The notes: generated by a model not told the origin, from the letters alone. A stretch of DNA of 8,780 bases from JAJTFW01 sp031421935 (GCA_031421935.1 JANOPQ010000164.1:1-8780); one strand, 5' to 3'. Positions 1 through 7,217 are shown, counted from the stretch's first letter. Made by a program: numbers and translations.

Positions 1-24
1 TATTTATCTGGAAATACTCTACTT

Positions 25-2016
25 CTATTGTTTCACCATTTTTTTAGTCGCAATAACTTTGCCATCACAAACCAATGTGTAATTATATAATCCTTTACTC
101 AACTCTGATGAATAAACTTCCAACTCACCAGCACCTCTTTCATTAATTATCGCAGTGTTGATAATGGTACCCGTTGTAGATATAAAAATAATTTTTGCAT
201 CTCTTACTTCATCTGGAATTTGGAATGTAATTCGTGTACTCTCTGTGAATGGGTTCGGGTCGTTTTGATTTAAAATAATACTGGAAACATTAGATAAAGA
301 AATCTTCTGAGAATTTTGTGGATTTATATTCGGAAGTGGTGTGGGATTTTGCAGCGAAATAACTTGAATAAGAGAGTCAATGGTTTGTTGCTGTTCTTTA
401 AAACCCTGAATTAAAATTGGAATAAACTCGACGTAATTTACTGCCTTAAAACTAAATTCAGGAAAAATAACATTGTTCAATGAATCACGAACATCTGGGG
501 CTATCGCAGTTTTGACTAAATTTGGCAAAATGTTTTCTACTTCTTGTGCAATAAGACCAAAATGATTGCCTACTGGTAAGTTGATATTGCCAAATTGTGA
601 TTGATTATAGTCAAATGTTTTAACATTGCATGAGCCTAAGATATTTTTAACGGAACTCACAGGCTGAACATTCGTCTTAAACATAGCATCCGAAGTTAAA
701 TAAGTTCCATTAGTTACAAAAACATCACCATCAAAATAGCCGGCTGCATCTGTGCAAGGGCCGCCAGTTGTACATCCACCTTGAACTGTGGTTGCATGAA
801 CTGCATAATTCAAGGTACCACCACCTGAAGCAGTTGCACGTATTCCATAATTATTTGTTCCTGTGGTGAGTGAACTAAAATATCCTCCATATGAATTCGT
901 AATGCTGCCACCAGTCATAAATGAGGCAATTCCAAACTTATTTGCAGAGGTACATACACCATCATTTTGAGCATAAATGTTATAAGAATTTAATACATTA
1001 GATGCATTAGTGTTTCTACATCTGGTATAAATGGCTGTCATGTCAATATTGCTATTGCTTGATGTGTTATCAACAACTGATGAGATACCGATTGTTTCAG
1101 TACCATTTGCTGCTTGAATGTATGCACCAATCGACCGATTCACCGTGTTGGAAGTACTTAAAATTTCATCCCCTCTAATAGCAACATCGTCTCCTGATAT
1201 AGTAATGTCAGTATTATCATATACATCTAATTGAGCAGCCGGGCTATTGGTTCCAACACCTACACGACCATAATTTAATCCACTACTGATAACAAGTCTT
1301 TCATTTAAAGAGCCACCACCACCAGAATTTCCGGTTCCAAAAGCAATGTCATCGTCTTCCCAATTGTACAAAGTCACTCGTCCAGAATTGTCATTTAAAA
1401 TTCTTAATCCATCTGTTGCGCTGTAACCTGTTGAATTATTTGAAATTTGAAATGCAATAGACGTTGAAGCAGCCACTTCGTGTAAGTGCAATCTACAACT
1501 AGGCGAAAATGAGCCGCCATAGGTGCCAATCCCAACATAGCCAGCATCCGCACCTCCCTGTTCTCTAATTTCCATAGCACCTGTGGCGTTTCCTCCGGTT
1601 CCAGAGGCAAATCTCAAATGTCCTTTTGGAGCGTGAATGTAAAATGCATTTCCTCCAGTAAATGAAAGTAATCTCGCATAATCAGTTCCGTTTTTTTGCA
1701 TTCTCCAATATGTGTCGCTACCGTCGGGGACATCAGTTGTAAATGCATTTTTTGAAAGGGCAGTTCCACTACCATTAGTTAAAATATGTAACCACGCTCC
1801 TGGAGTGGTAGTGCCCAGACCAAATTCACCTGTTGTCTTAATTCTTGCACGCTCACCATTATAAACTAAGAACGGCAAATCCCATTGCGTTGTAGTGCCT
1901 AAATAAGTTATTGAAGTAACAGCATCTCCATTTGCACTCCATTGAGCGAAAGTCTTCTTGCTGGCTAAACCAATTATTAAAATGGTTAAGATTAATAATT
2001 TCCTTTTTGTTTTCAT
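25..2016 (-). CDS. Secreted tail-fibre-like protein with S74 chaperone domain and T9SS-like C-terminal sorting domain
   Basis: This is a 663-residue exported, probably surface-attached protein of unknown ligand. Residues 1-24 are a signal peptide (KRK, hydrophobic core, cleavage near TFA-Q). The passenger (about 25-440) is Gly/Thr/Asn-rich and carries three copies of the beta-rich 'VGIGTxxPxxxLHV' type motif (about 63-78, 159-178, 250-265), common in trimeric fibre proteins, and an SGGGGS linker near 231. Residues 441-550 match the peptidase S74 intramolecular chaperone domain: S442-D443 with K447 at +5, the GLIAQEVENILP block at about 487-498, and a short heptad-like helix (about 539-555). 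Residues 583-663 resemble a T9SS type A sorting domain (NDPNPF, then KGLYNYTL and a basic C-terminus). S74 domains trimerise fibres and in phage enzymes cleave themselves off. The start is ATG with no Shine-Dalgarno, 12 bases after the preceding gene, so co-transcription is likely. Domain calls are confident; the role is inferred. Confidence 0.88.
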   Translation of the reverse strand: MKTKRKLLILTILIIGLASKKTFAQWSANGDAVTSITYLGTTTQWDLPFLVYNGERARIKTTGEFGLGTTTPGAWLHILTNGSGTALSKNAFTTDVPDGSDTYWRMQKNGTDYARLLSFTGGNAFYIHAPKGHLRFASGTGGNATGAMEIREQGGADAGYVGIGTYGGSFSPSCRLHLHEVAASTSIAFQISNNSTGYSATDGLRILNDNSGRVTLYNWEDDDIAFGTGNSGGGGSLNERLVISSGLNYGRVGVGTNSPAAQLDVYDNTDITISGDDVAIRGDEILSTSNTVNRSIGAYIQAANGTETIGISSVVDNTSSNSNIDMTAIYTRCRNTNASNVLNSYNIYAQNDGVCTSANKFGIASFMTGGSITNSYGGYFSSLTTGTNNYGIRATASGGGTLNYAVHATTVQGGCTTGGPCTDAAGYFDGDVFVTNGTYLTSDAMFKTNVQPVSSVKNILGSCNVKTFDYNQSQFGNINLPVGNHFGLIAQEVENILPNLVKTAIAPDVRDSLNNVIFPEFSFKAVNYVEFIPILIQGFKEQQQTIDSLIQVISLQNPTPLPNINPQNSQKISLSNVSSIILNQNDPNPFTESTRITFQIPDEVRDAKIIFISTTGTIINTAIINERGAGELEVYSSELSKGLYNYTLVCDGKVIATKKMVKQ

Positions 2017-2028
2017 GATTTTAGAATT

Positions 2029-3048
2029 TTAAAGTTTTTGAAATACTATTGATTTGAATTTATAATTTTCAGTTCTGATAAAGTAATTTCCTATAGGTAA
2101 ATTTGATATATCTATACTTGAATCTTCATTAATGATTTTATGTGACAATATTAATCTTCCCATTAAATCATAAATAAAAAACTGTTGTTGTCTTACATTT
2201 TTAATAAATAAATGACTTGTAGAAGGATTTGGATAAATAACAAATGGTACATCTTTGTTTTCATGACTGGATAAAATAGTTTCACAAAAATTGGAATCTG
2301 TAGATAAACACAAATCATCCATGAAATAATAAGCTCCTTGACCACTTGAAAATCCAAAAGGTAAAATTGTGTCGGTATTTAAATTATCATAAAAATTTCC
2401 GATATATAAATACATATATGCGCTGTCTGCAACAAAAGAAAATTGAAAAGGAACCCAGTTTGTAGTGTCCGTCAAAATCGAATCATAATTCCCCGAAGGA
2501 TTATTATTAGGAACTAAGGGGTTTTGTTGAGCTTCAAAATAATCACATGAAAATCGAATTCCAATATTATTTGAAAAGTATCGAATATTTTGAATTCCAC
2601 CATAGGCTGCTGAAATATAAGCTTTAAAATAATACTTAGTACCCACTATTAAATTTTGATTTAGTTGAATACCTATGATTTCTCGGACATTTTGACTTAA
2701 AATGAATTCAAGAATAGTATAGAATCCTATATATCCATCTCCGCTTCTAGGTATTTGATATCCTAAACCACTTAAAGGATTTGATGCTTGATTGGAAGCA
2801 CAGGAGTTAAAATAGTCAGGAGAATCTGCAGCCGGAAACCAATTAGTCAAAGAATAAATTTGTTCTCCGTACTGCCCACTAACATTTGTTGGACAAACAA
2901 CGGTATCTTCAAATGAATAATTAGGAATTAAATTAATTTGAGAATAGGATTGAAGCGGAATAAATATATCCGCAAGTACAATTATTACAATGGTGCTAAT
3001 AGTAAATAATTGCCTCCTTAATGAAGTTATTTCGTATTTGAATTTCAT
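2029..3048 (-). CDS. Secreted beta-sandwich protein with T9SS type A sorting domain
   Basis: This 339-residue exported protein has no assignable enzymatic role. The N-terminus has a rather long n-region (1-15), a hydrophobic core and probable cleavage after SYS at residue 36. The mature chain opens with QINLIPNYSFED, the 'NLVPNxSFE' start common to Bacteroidota secreted carbohydrate-binding-like domains. Residues 38-252 look like one galactose-binding-like sandwich: a GTKYYFKAYIS strand near 136-146, NIGIRFS near 161-167, and a closing YYFMDDLCLS near 240-249. Residues 264-339 are a typical sorting domain with VIYPNPS (270-276), IYDLMGRLI (292-300) and LPIGNYFIR (317-325); these target proteins to the outer membrane for T9SS export and attachment. 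It is paralogous to the truncated gene just upstream and lies 12 bases before the S74 protein gene. The 27-base gap upstream shows no promoter of its own. No catalytic residues are recognisable; adhesin or glycan binding is a guess. Confidence 0.85.
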   Translation of the reverse strand: MKFKYEITSLRRQLFTISTIVIIVLADIFIPLQSYSQINLIPNYSFEDTVVCPTNVSGQYGEQIYSLTNWFPAADSPDYFNSCASNQASNPLSGLGYQIPRSGDGYIGFYTILEFILSQNVREIIGIQLNQNLIVGTKYYFKAYISAAYGGIQNIRYFSNNIGIRFSCDYFEAQQNPLVPNNNPSGNYDSILTDTTNWVPFQFSFVADSAYMYLYIGNFYDNLNTDTILPFGFSSGQGAYYFMDDLCLSTDSNFCETILSSHENKDVPFVIYPNPSTSHLFIKNVRQQQFFIYDLMGRLILSHKIINEDSSIDISNLPIGNYFIRTENYKFKSIVFQKL

Positions 3049-3075
3049 ATATTATTACTTAATTATTAAATTGAT

Positions 3076-3315
3076 TTAAACGCATTTATTCCAATTGCAA
3101 AAATTAAATGGAACATTAAAATAATTATTTGCCCATCTATTATAATAATCACATGAACCATTAAAATTTGACCAACCTACAGCAGCACCAATTTGGTCCA
3201 ATCCAAACAGACATGAAACCGTATCCTCAAAACTCGGATTAGACACTAAATTTATCTGAGCCTCTGCCAGAGGCAAATTGAAAAGAACTAATAAAAAAGC
3301 AATGAAAGGTCTCAT
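3076..3315 (-). pseudogene. Truncated N-terminal remnant of a secreted 'NLVPNPSFE'-type protein
   Basis: This 79-residue reading frame starts at ATG 3315 and keeps a full signal peptide (MRPFIAFLLVLFNLPLAEAQ). It is followed by INLVSNPSFEDTVSC, a GWSNFNGSCDYYN stretch and VPFNFCNW. This is co-linear with residues 37-95 of the adjacent 339-residue protein (INLIPNYSFEDTVVC, LTNWFPAADSPDYFNSC), and the DNA is visibly similar around the shared start. It then stops at TAA, without the rest of the sandwich domain and without a sorting domain, and only 27 bases separate it from the next gene. There is no room for a frameshifted remainder, so a deletion of the 3' part is more likely than a point mutation. 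A TTG further upstream (3342) is in frame, but the ATG gives a normal signal peptide. It sits directly behind the best promoter in the window and so may still be transcribed, possibly producing a small secreted peptide. Pseudogene status is an inference. Confidence 0.7.
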
Positions 3316-3339
3316 AAGAGAATAAATTAAAATACAAAT

Positions 3340-3368
3340 CAAATGTAAATAAAGATTTGGATTTTCAA
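3340..3368 (-). promoter_or_regulatory. Bacteroidota-type promoter for the secreted-protein cluster
   Basis: On the minus strand, TTG (3368-3366) is followed after 18 bases by TACATTTG (3347-3340). The latter is a full match to the Bacteroidota -7 element TAnnTTTG, and the spacing fits the -33/-7 arrangement known for this phylum. The -7 box ends 24 bases before the ATG of the truncated gene at 3315, leaving a short leader. No comparable element is seen in front of the two genes downstream (gaps of 27 and 12 bases), so it probably drives all three. It is predicted from sequence alone. Confidence 0.5.
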
Positions 3369-3726
3369 CAATTATTTTTTACAGTATTCATAATGTATTA
3401 TAGATCATAATTTTAAAATTGAATCTTATGAAAAATATAAGATAAGGGAGAAAGTATATGTCTAAATTTTCTAAATCACTTCAATAGTAAAACTTCAAAT
3501 AAAGTCGTAAGCAAACATTAAATAGACTGAAAAGAAAATTAATATTTATTTAAGCTTAAATGTTTGTATCTTGTTGTATCAAATTTATTCAGAATTAAAT
3601 TATTTTGAAATTTTAAAATAACTAATCATTACGTTGTGTAAAGTTCCTGTAGCGACATTTCTAATTGACATCACGAATATATTTTTTTATTTCGAGAAAA
3701 GGAACAATAAAAATAATCGATTTCTG
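3369..3726. other. AT-rich intergenic region without a gene
   Basis: This stretch of about 360 bases separates the acetyltransferase gene from the secreted-protein cluster. Stops are frequent in every frame and no coding potential, tRNA-like or rRNA-like structure is visible. It contains the 14-base palindrome and 8-base inverted repeat listed separately, a near-repeat of TTGTATC at 3564-3570 and 3574-3580, and a pair of distant GTTCC/GGAAC arms (3643-3647 and 3701-3705). No convincing intrinsic terminator for the acetyltransferase gene was found. It most likely holds the 3' untranslated region of that transcript and upstream control sequence for the next. Confidence 0.6.
3512..3566. repeat. 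Inverted repeat with overlapping 14-bp palindrome
   Basis: CAAACATT (3512-3519) is exactly inverted as AATGTTTG (3559-3566) across a 39-base spacer. The right arm overlaps a perfect 14-base palindrome, ATTTAAGCTTAAAT (3548-3561). The palindrome could be a binding site for a dimeric regulator. In such AT-rich DNA, short symmetries also arise by chance, so function is unproven. Confidence 0.35.
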
Positions 3727-4527
3727 CTATCCTAAGTTTCCGCCTATCCGATTGTAGATAGTGGAAGGAAACCATTCTCGCTTCGTTCCTAGGCGCATTC
3801 TTTTTGCTTTTCTAAAATATTCGAAAGAATTCTGAATCATAAATTGGAGCGCAGAAGTATTATCTACAGGAAACACTACTTTGTCGTTGTTGTTAAGATG
3901 TAATTTAAGTAATTCAATTCCAGCAGATGGGTGTTCCGCTAAAATGATTCCCTCTCCAAAGGTGGGTAAATAAAATCCGCGCACTCGATCATTTTCTAGA
4001 TAGACAATTCCAGAACTACAATGTTCCGTTAAATGTGAAAGTCGATTTTCGGAAGAAAGTTTTTTATCCAGTTGGTGAAGTTGATCAAAGTATTTTTCTT
4101 GAAAAGGGACTATATTATCAGATAGAACGAATTTTTCTTTTATCACCACATCTTTATAAAACAAGTATTCTGTTTCAGTAACAAATCCCAATTTTGAATA
4201 GACAGGAGCGCCCATTTCGGTAGCAATTAAAAACTGTGTGGAGGTTTTATTGTCAGCAGCCATTTTTATTAACTGCTTGCTGATGGTTGTACCGTGTCCT
4301 TGATTACGAAATTCGGTATGTACGATAATATGACCTAGCCAAGCTACATCATCATGTATAATAGTACAGCCTACTCCAATTATTTTATCTTCAACTGTTA
4401 GTTTAATGGGAAAGCAAAAGTCAGAAGCAAGATAGAATTGAAAAGGAACTTTAATATCTGTCCAGTCTGGAGGACGCAACTCATCTAAAATGGAAATATC
4501 GGGATGCGTAAAGGGAGAGAAAGGCAT
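3727..4527 (-). CDS. GNAT-family N-acetyltransferase with C-terminal Acetyltransf_18-like domain
   Basis: This 266-residue cytoplasmic protein is predicted to move an acetyl group from acetyl-CoA to an unknown small molecule or amine. The N-terminal GNAT domain (about 10-125) shows strand WLGHIIVH and the acetyl-CoA pyrophosphate loop RNQGHGT (74-80, the R/QxxGxG/A signature), then IATEMGAPVYSKLGF (101-115), the usual GNAT motif B. The C-terminal half (about 130-266) fits the second GNAT-like domain found in YitH-type proteins: a GIVYLENDRVRGFYLP strand pair (173-188), a small-residue VDNTSALQFM segment, and the closing KRMRLG (242-247) and IYNRIGGNLG (257-266). Its length is normal for this two-domain family. 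It follows the SIMPL protein gene by 9 bases, which suggests co-transcription. The substrate cannot be read from the sequence. Confidence 0.88.
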   Translation of the reverse strand: MPFSPFTHPDISILDELRPPDWTDIKVPFQFYLASDFCFPIKLTVEDKIIGVGCTIIHDDVAWLGHIIVHTEFRNQGHGTTISKQLIKMAADNKTSTQFLIATEMGAPVYSKLGFVTETEYLFYKDVVIKEKFVLSDNIVPFQEKYFDQLHQLDKKLSSENRLSHLTEHCSSGIVYLENDRVRGFYLPTFGEGIILAEHPSAGIELLKLHLNNNDKVVFPVDNTSALQFMIQNSFEYFRKAKRMRLGTKREWFPSTIYNRIGGNLG

Positions 4528-4536
4528 GAATGAAAA

Positions 4537-5268
4537 TTAATTGGTTTCATAGTCCAACGTCACAGTGATCGTTGCCGTTTTTCTTTTAGAGGTTGTATTA
4601 TACGATCCGCCCCAACTATATTCTTCAGAAGAATTTTGTGCTACGATTTGGAAAACGCCCATGTCAGCATTTTTTAATTTTCCGACACGAGCTCCTGCAT
4701 TTTCTGCAATTTTAGAAGCGCGCACATTGGCGTCCTTGGTGGCTTCGGCAATCATCTCAATTTTTAATTCAGCCAACTTTGTATAATAGTATTGAGGATT
4801 ATTGGAGTAAAATTCAATGCCTGTATTGATGAGTTCACTTACCTCTCGTGAAATATTTTCAACCTTATCCACCTCGTACGATTCAATCTGCACATCTTGT
4901 CGCAAACGATAACCCGTAAAAATGGAACTGACGCGATTTCCTCTATTATCGAAGGATTCGTCAAACTCTTTTACAATGTCTACTGCAGAAAAGATCATGT
5001 TCTCTGGTTTCAGTCCTTTCGCAATCATATACTTTCGGATATTCTCACGGTCTTTGTCGAGTTGCGCATAGGCGTCCTTCAGTTCTAAACTCTTTTTCCC
5101 AAAGGAGCCCGACCAAACAATCAGATCAGAAACAAAACTCTTGCTTCCTAATCCGGTTACCGATATGTTGTTATTGGAATTATTCCGATTCTTAAAGGCA
5201 TTGGAAAAGAGAAAAGCAGAAAGGACAATGGCGATTGCAAGTGAGATACTGCCGGCGTATGATTTCAT
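4537..5268 (-). CDS. Membrane-anchored SIMPL (DUF541) domain protein
   Basis: This 243-residue protein of the SIMPL/DUF541 family (relatives are YggE and Brucella BP26) is predicted to lie in the periplasm behind an N-terminal membrane anchor. Residues 6-24 form one hydrophobic segment without a clear cleavage site. The SIMPL domain begins at ISVTGLGSKSFVSD (35-48), typical of the family, and runs to a final strand TATITVTLDYET (231-242). Between lie the paired helical segment with YAQLDKDRENIRKYM (67-81), the YRLRQDVQIES strand (120-130) and the AEATKDANVRASKIAENAG helix (174-192), which is the most conserved part of the family. Family members form oligomeric assemblies and have been linked to stress tolerance, but the molecular activity is not established. 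The gene leads a two-gene unit with the acetyltransferase, 9 bases downstream. The start ATG has an 85-base gap upstream where a promoter may lie. Confidence 0.9.
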   Translation of the reverse strand: MKSYAGSISLAIAIVLSAFLFSNAFKNRNNSNNNISVTGLGSKSFVSDLIVWSGSFGKKSLELKDAYAQLDKDRENIRKYMIAKGLKPENMIFSAVDIVKEFDESFDNRGNRVSSIFTGYRLRQDVQIESYEVDKVENISREVSELINTGIEFYSNNPQYYYTKLAELKIEMIAEATKDANVRASKIAENAGARVGKLKNADMGVFQIVAQNSSEEYSWGGSYNTTSKRKTATITVTLDYETN

Positions 5269-5308
5269 AAAGTAAATAATTAAGATTGAATTTTAGGATT
5301 AACGTGAA

Positions 5309-5335
5309 GAAAGGTATTTAATTTCTATTCGCAAA
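5309..5335 (-). promoter_or_regulatory. Possible promoter of the SIMPL-acetyltransferase pair
   Basis: On the minus strand TTTG (5335-5332) and TACCTTTC (5316-5309) resemble the Bacteroidota -33 and -7 elements. The last base of the -7 box differs from TAnnTTTG and the 15-base spacer is shorter than usual. It lies about 40 bases before the SIMPL gene start, in the only gap upstream of the pair. This is a weak prediction. Confidence 0.22.
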
Positions 5336-5353
5336 CTATTTTTATCTATTTTT

Positions 5354-6247
5354 TTAAATTTTAATAACTCGCTTAAAGCATATTCCTAAAGAGGTAGTAA
5401 TCCTTATAAGATAAATTCCATTTTCAAATTTTGATAAATCAATGATAGGCTTAGTTAAAATATCAAACTCTTTACCCTTTAAGTCCATCACAACTGCCGA
5501 AACAAATTGTGTTGAATTTTTCATTTCTATAGCAATTAAATTAGAAGTAGGATTTGGATATAACTTAACAACATCATCCGATTCAAACTCATTAATACCT
5601 ACCATTACTCCTACTGTTGAAATATCATCAATTATCCATCCATTTTTCTGCGTATCAATACTATCACTGGTAAAAGTAAATCTGTATTGAACTACGGGAC
5701 CTAAAATTGGTCCAATGAACCAAGAATATATCCATCCCGACGTTCCAGTAAAACCTGCCTTATTAGAATTACTCGCAATGGTATTGCTAAGCGGATAAAA
5801 ACTATTAGAAAATGATACATTAGCACCTCTTATATTATTCCAAGTATTGCCGCTATCTATAGAGTATTCTATAACGCCTCCATCCAATAAAGAATCAGCA
5901 TTTATACGATGTTTAAAATTAATTTGAAACCAATTACAATTTGACCAAACCGTAAATAAAATTGAAGATGTGTTATTAATTGAATAATTATTGATTGTAT
6001 CAGTTACAAAAGCGAAAGGAGGCGAATAAGCACTATCAAACATTGACTTTTGAGGAGTTCCCAATTGCCAAATATTATTAATTTGTGTAGTATCAAAATA
6101 AAAATATTTATTTGCAGTATCTTTATCGCTTAAATTAAAAAAATAAGCTGCAGAAGGAGTCCAAGCAATAGAGAAAATTGTATCTTGACAATAAGATTTT
6201 TCACACAATGCAAGCGATAATAAAAGAAGAATTATTTTTTTTGTCAT
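5354..6247 (-). CDS. Secreted jelly-roll-like protein with T9SS type A sorting domain
   Basis: This 297-residue exported protein has no recognised enzymatic motif. Residues 1-20 are a signal peptide (MTKK then a leucine-rich core), cleaved probably before Q21. Cysteine 15 is not in an acceptable lipobox (Leu at -1), so it is not called a lipoprotein. Residues about 55-212 look like a jelly-roll or MAM-like beta-sandwich: IWQLGTP (59-65), SSILFTVWSN (94-103), EYSIDSGNTWNNI (127-139) and the closing NGWIIDDIS (202-210), a phrase common in secreted adhesive or protease-associated domains. Residues 223-297 are the sorting domain, with VKLYPNPTSN (227-236), VMDLKGKE (253-260) and FENGIYLIRI (274-283). 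It is flanked by gaps of 54 and 85 bases and appears to be its own unit. A run of eight A falls in codons 2-5, just after the start. Adhesion is a plausible but unproven role. Confidence 0.83.
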   Translation of the reverse strand: MTKKIILLLLSLALCEKSYCQDTIFSIAWTPSAAYFFNLSDKDTANKYFYFDTTQINNIWQLGTPQKSMFDSAYSPPFAFVTDTINNYSINNTSSILFTVWSNCNWFQINFKHRINADSLLDGGVIEYSIDSGNTWNNIRGANVSFSNSFYPLSNTIASNSNKAGFTGTSGWIYSWFIGPILGPVVQYRFTFTSDSIDTQKNGWIIDDISTVGVMVGINEFESDDVVKLYPNPTSNLIAIEMKNSTQFVSAVVMDLKGKEFDILTKPIIDLSKFENGIYLIRITTSLGICFKRVIKI

Positions 6248-6301
6248 TATTTCTAAAAGATATTTTGTTAGCCCAACGGTAAACTTTAAACTCTTTTTAC
6301 T

Positions 6302-6730
6302 TCAAGCACTTTTTAATATTTCAATATTGAGTTTTCTCATCTTTAAAAGTTCTTCCATCACCCGTTCTGCTCTTTGTGGATCTGCGAAGAGTTCACCTAT
6401 TATAGAAGGAACCACTTGCCATGAAACACCATATTTGTCTTTCAACCATCCACACATACTTTCTTCTCCACCATCACTTAGTTTCTCCCAAAAGTAATCG
6501 ATCTCGAATTGAGAATCGCAATTGATAACAAAAGAAACCGCTTCATTGAATTTGTATTTTGGACCGCCATTCAACAGCATAAATTTCGCTTCATTTATCT
6601 CGATCATAACAACCAAGGGATTCACGCTCGTTATTGTTGCATTGGAAAATATGGAGCAATAGAACTCAGCAGCTTCTTTAGCGTTTCCATCCATCCAAAG
6701 ACAAGGATAAATACTATGATTCAGTTTCAT
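6302..6730 (-). CDS. VOC-family / PhnB-like protein (3-dmu-9_3-mt type)
   Basis: This 142-residue cytoplasmic protein belongs to the vicinal-oxygen-chelate superfamily, in the branch named after 3-demethylubiquinone-9 methyltransferase (PF06983). It shows the family landmarks IYPCLWMDGNAKEAAEFY (7-24), the FMLLNGGPKYKFNEAVSF block (50-67), IDYFWEKLSDGG (77-88), CGWLKDKYGVSWQVVP (93-108) and the terminal ERVMEELLKMRKLNI segment (122-136). The methyltransferase name is historical; members are mostly uncharacterised binding proteins or enzymes. The ATG at 6730 was chosen because it overlaps the TGA of the preceding VOC gene (ATGA at 6730-6727) and matches the usual family start; a TTG four codons upstream is in frame but would only add CKP-type residues from inside the neighbour. 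Tight overlap with a second VOC protein suggests coupled synthesis and perhaps joint function. Confidence 0.87.
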   Translation of the reverse strand: MKLNHSIYPCLWMDGNAKEAAEFYCSIFSNATITSVNPLVVMIEINEAKFMLLNGGPKYKFNEAVSFVINCDSQFEIDYFWEKLSDGGEESMCGWLKDKYGVSWQVVPSIIGELFADPQRAERVMEELLKMRKLNIEILKSA

Positions 6731-7164
6731 TGGTTTGCACAATTAAACATCCACTGCACACCAAATTTATCTTTACAGCTTCCAAAGTAAGCACCCCAGA
6801 ACATATCTTGTAATTCCATTTCTACTATTCCTCCTGCAGAAAGTTTATCGAACAATTTTTTAGTTTCTTCTCTAGTATCAGGCTCCAGATTAATGTACAT
6901 ATTGTTCCCAAAGTTCACCTTAAATCCCAACGATTCTGGAGCATCTGTGCCCATGATGATGTGTCCACCAACAATGGCTAGCTCTACATGCATCACCAAT
7001 TTTTTATCTTCTTCCGCCATGGGTGGCGCCGCATCGTCAGTAGGAATATCGCCAAAGCGATTGATCCCATCTCCAAGAAATTCGCCGCCAAAAACGGACT
7101 TATAAAATAAAAAAGCTTCCTCAGTTTGTCGAGGGAAATTTAAGTAAGTGCTCGTGCGTGCCAT
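6727..7164 (-). CDS. VOC-family / PhnB-like protein
   Basis: This 145-residue cytoplasmic member of the vicinal-oxygen-chelate superfamily is close in pattern to PhnB-like proteins. Visible landmarks are TYLNFPRQTEEAFLFYKSVF (6-25), INRFGDIP (34-41), LVMHVELAIVGGHIIMGTD (56-74), YINLEPDTREETKKLFDKLS (90-109) and LQDMFWGAYFGSCKDKFGV (118-136). The length is normal for a single two-motif VOC unit. The reaction is unknown; the superfamily includes glyoxalases, dioxygenases and resistance proteins. Its stop codon overlaps the start of the next VOC gene, and an ABM-family gene precedes it by 53 bases, so the three may form one operon of small-molecule or detoxification proteins. This link is contextual only. 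Confidence 0.87.
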   Translation of the reverse strand: MARTSTYLNFPRQTEEAFLFYKSVFGGEFLGDGINRFGDIPTDDAAPPMAEEDKKLVMHVELAIVGGHIIMGTDAPESLGFKVNFGNNMYINLEPDTREETKKLFDKLSAGGIVEMELQDMFWGAYFGSCKDKFGVQWMFNCANQ

Positions 7165-7217
7165 AAAATGAATATTAATGGATGTAAATATATTTAAATT
7201 TGAGTGGAAATTAGCTA

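Noticed and set aside
25..2016. S74 and fibre motifs suggesting a prophage tail-fibre gene
   Set aside because: The protein has a signal peptide and a T9SS-like C-terminus, and no phage structural, integrase or lysis genes lie nearby; it is a host surface protein.
3012..3019. AAGGAGGC, a strong Shine-Dalgarno-like sequence on the minus strand inside the start of the 339-aa gene
   Set aside because: It encodes the Arg-Arg of the signal peptide n-region, no ATG follows at a suitable distance, and the phylum rarely uses such sites.
3316..3342. TTG start at 3342 extending the truncated secreted protein by nine residues
   Set aside because: It overlaps the predicted -7 promoter element, and the ATG at 3315 gives a standard signal peptide.
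3580..3587. TAAATTTG on the minus strand, a second match to the -7 promoter element
   Set aside because: No TTG lies at a suitable distance upstream, and it is over 260 bases from the next start codon.
6728..6742. TTG start for the second VOC gene at 6742
   Set aside because: The ATG at 6730 forms an ATGA overlap with the upstream stop and matches the usual family N-terminus.
4565..7105. Plus-strand open frames at 4565-4786, 4897-5088, 5442-5690, 6509-6790 and 6893-7105
   Set aside because: Each lies inside a well-supported minus-strand gene and shows no domain or start signal of its own.
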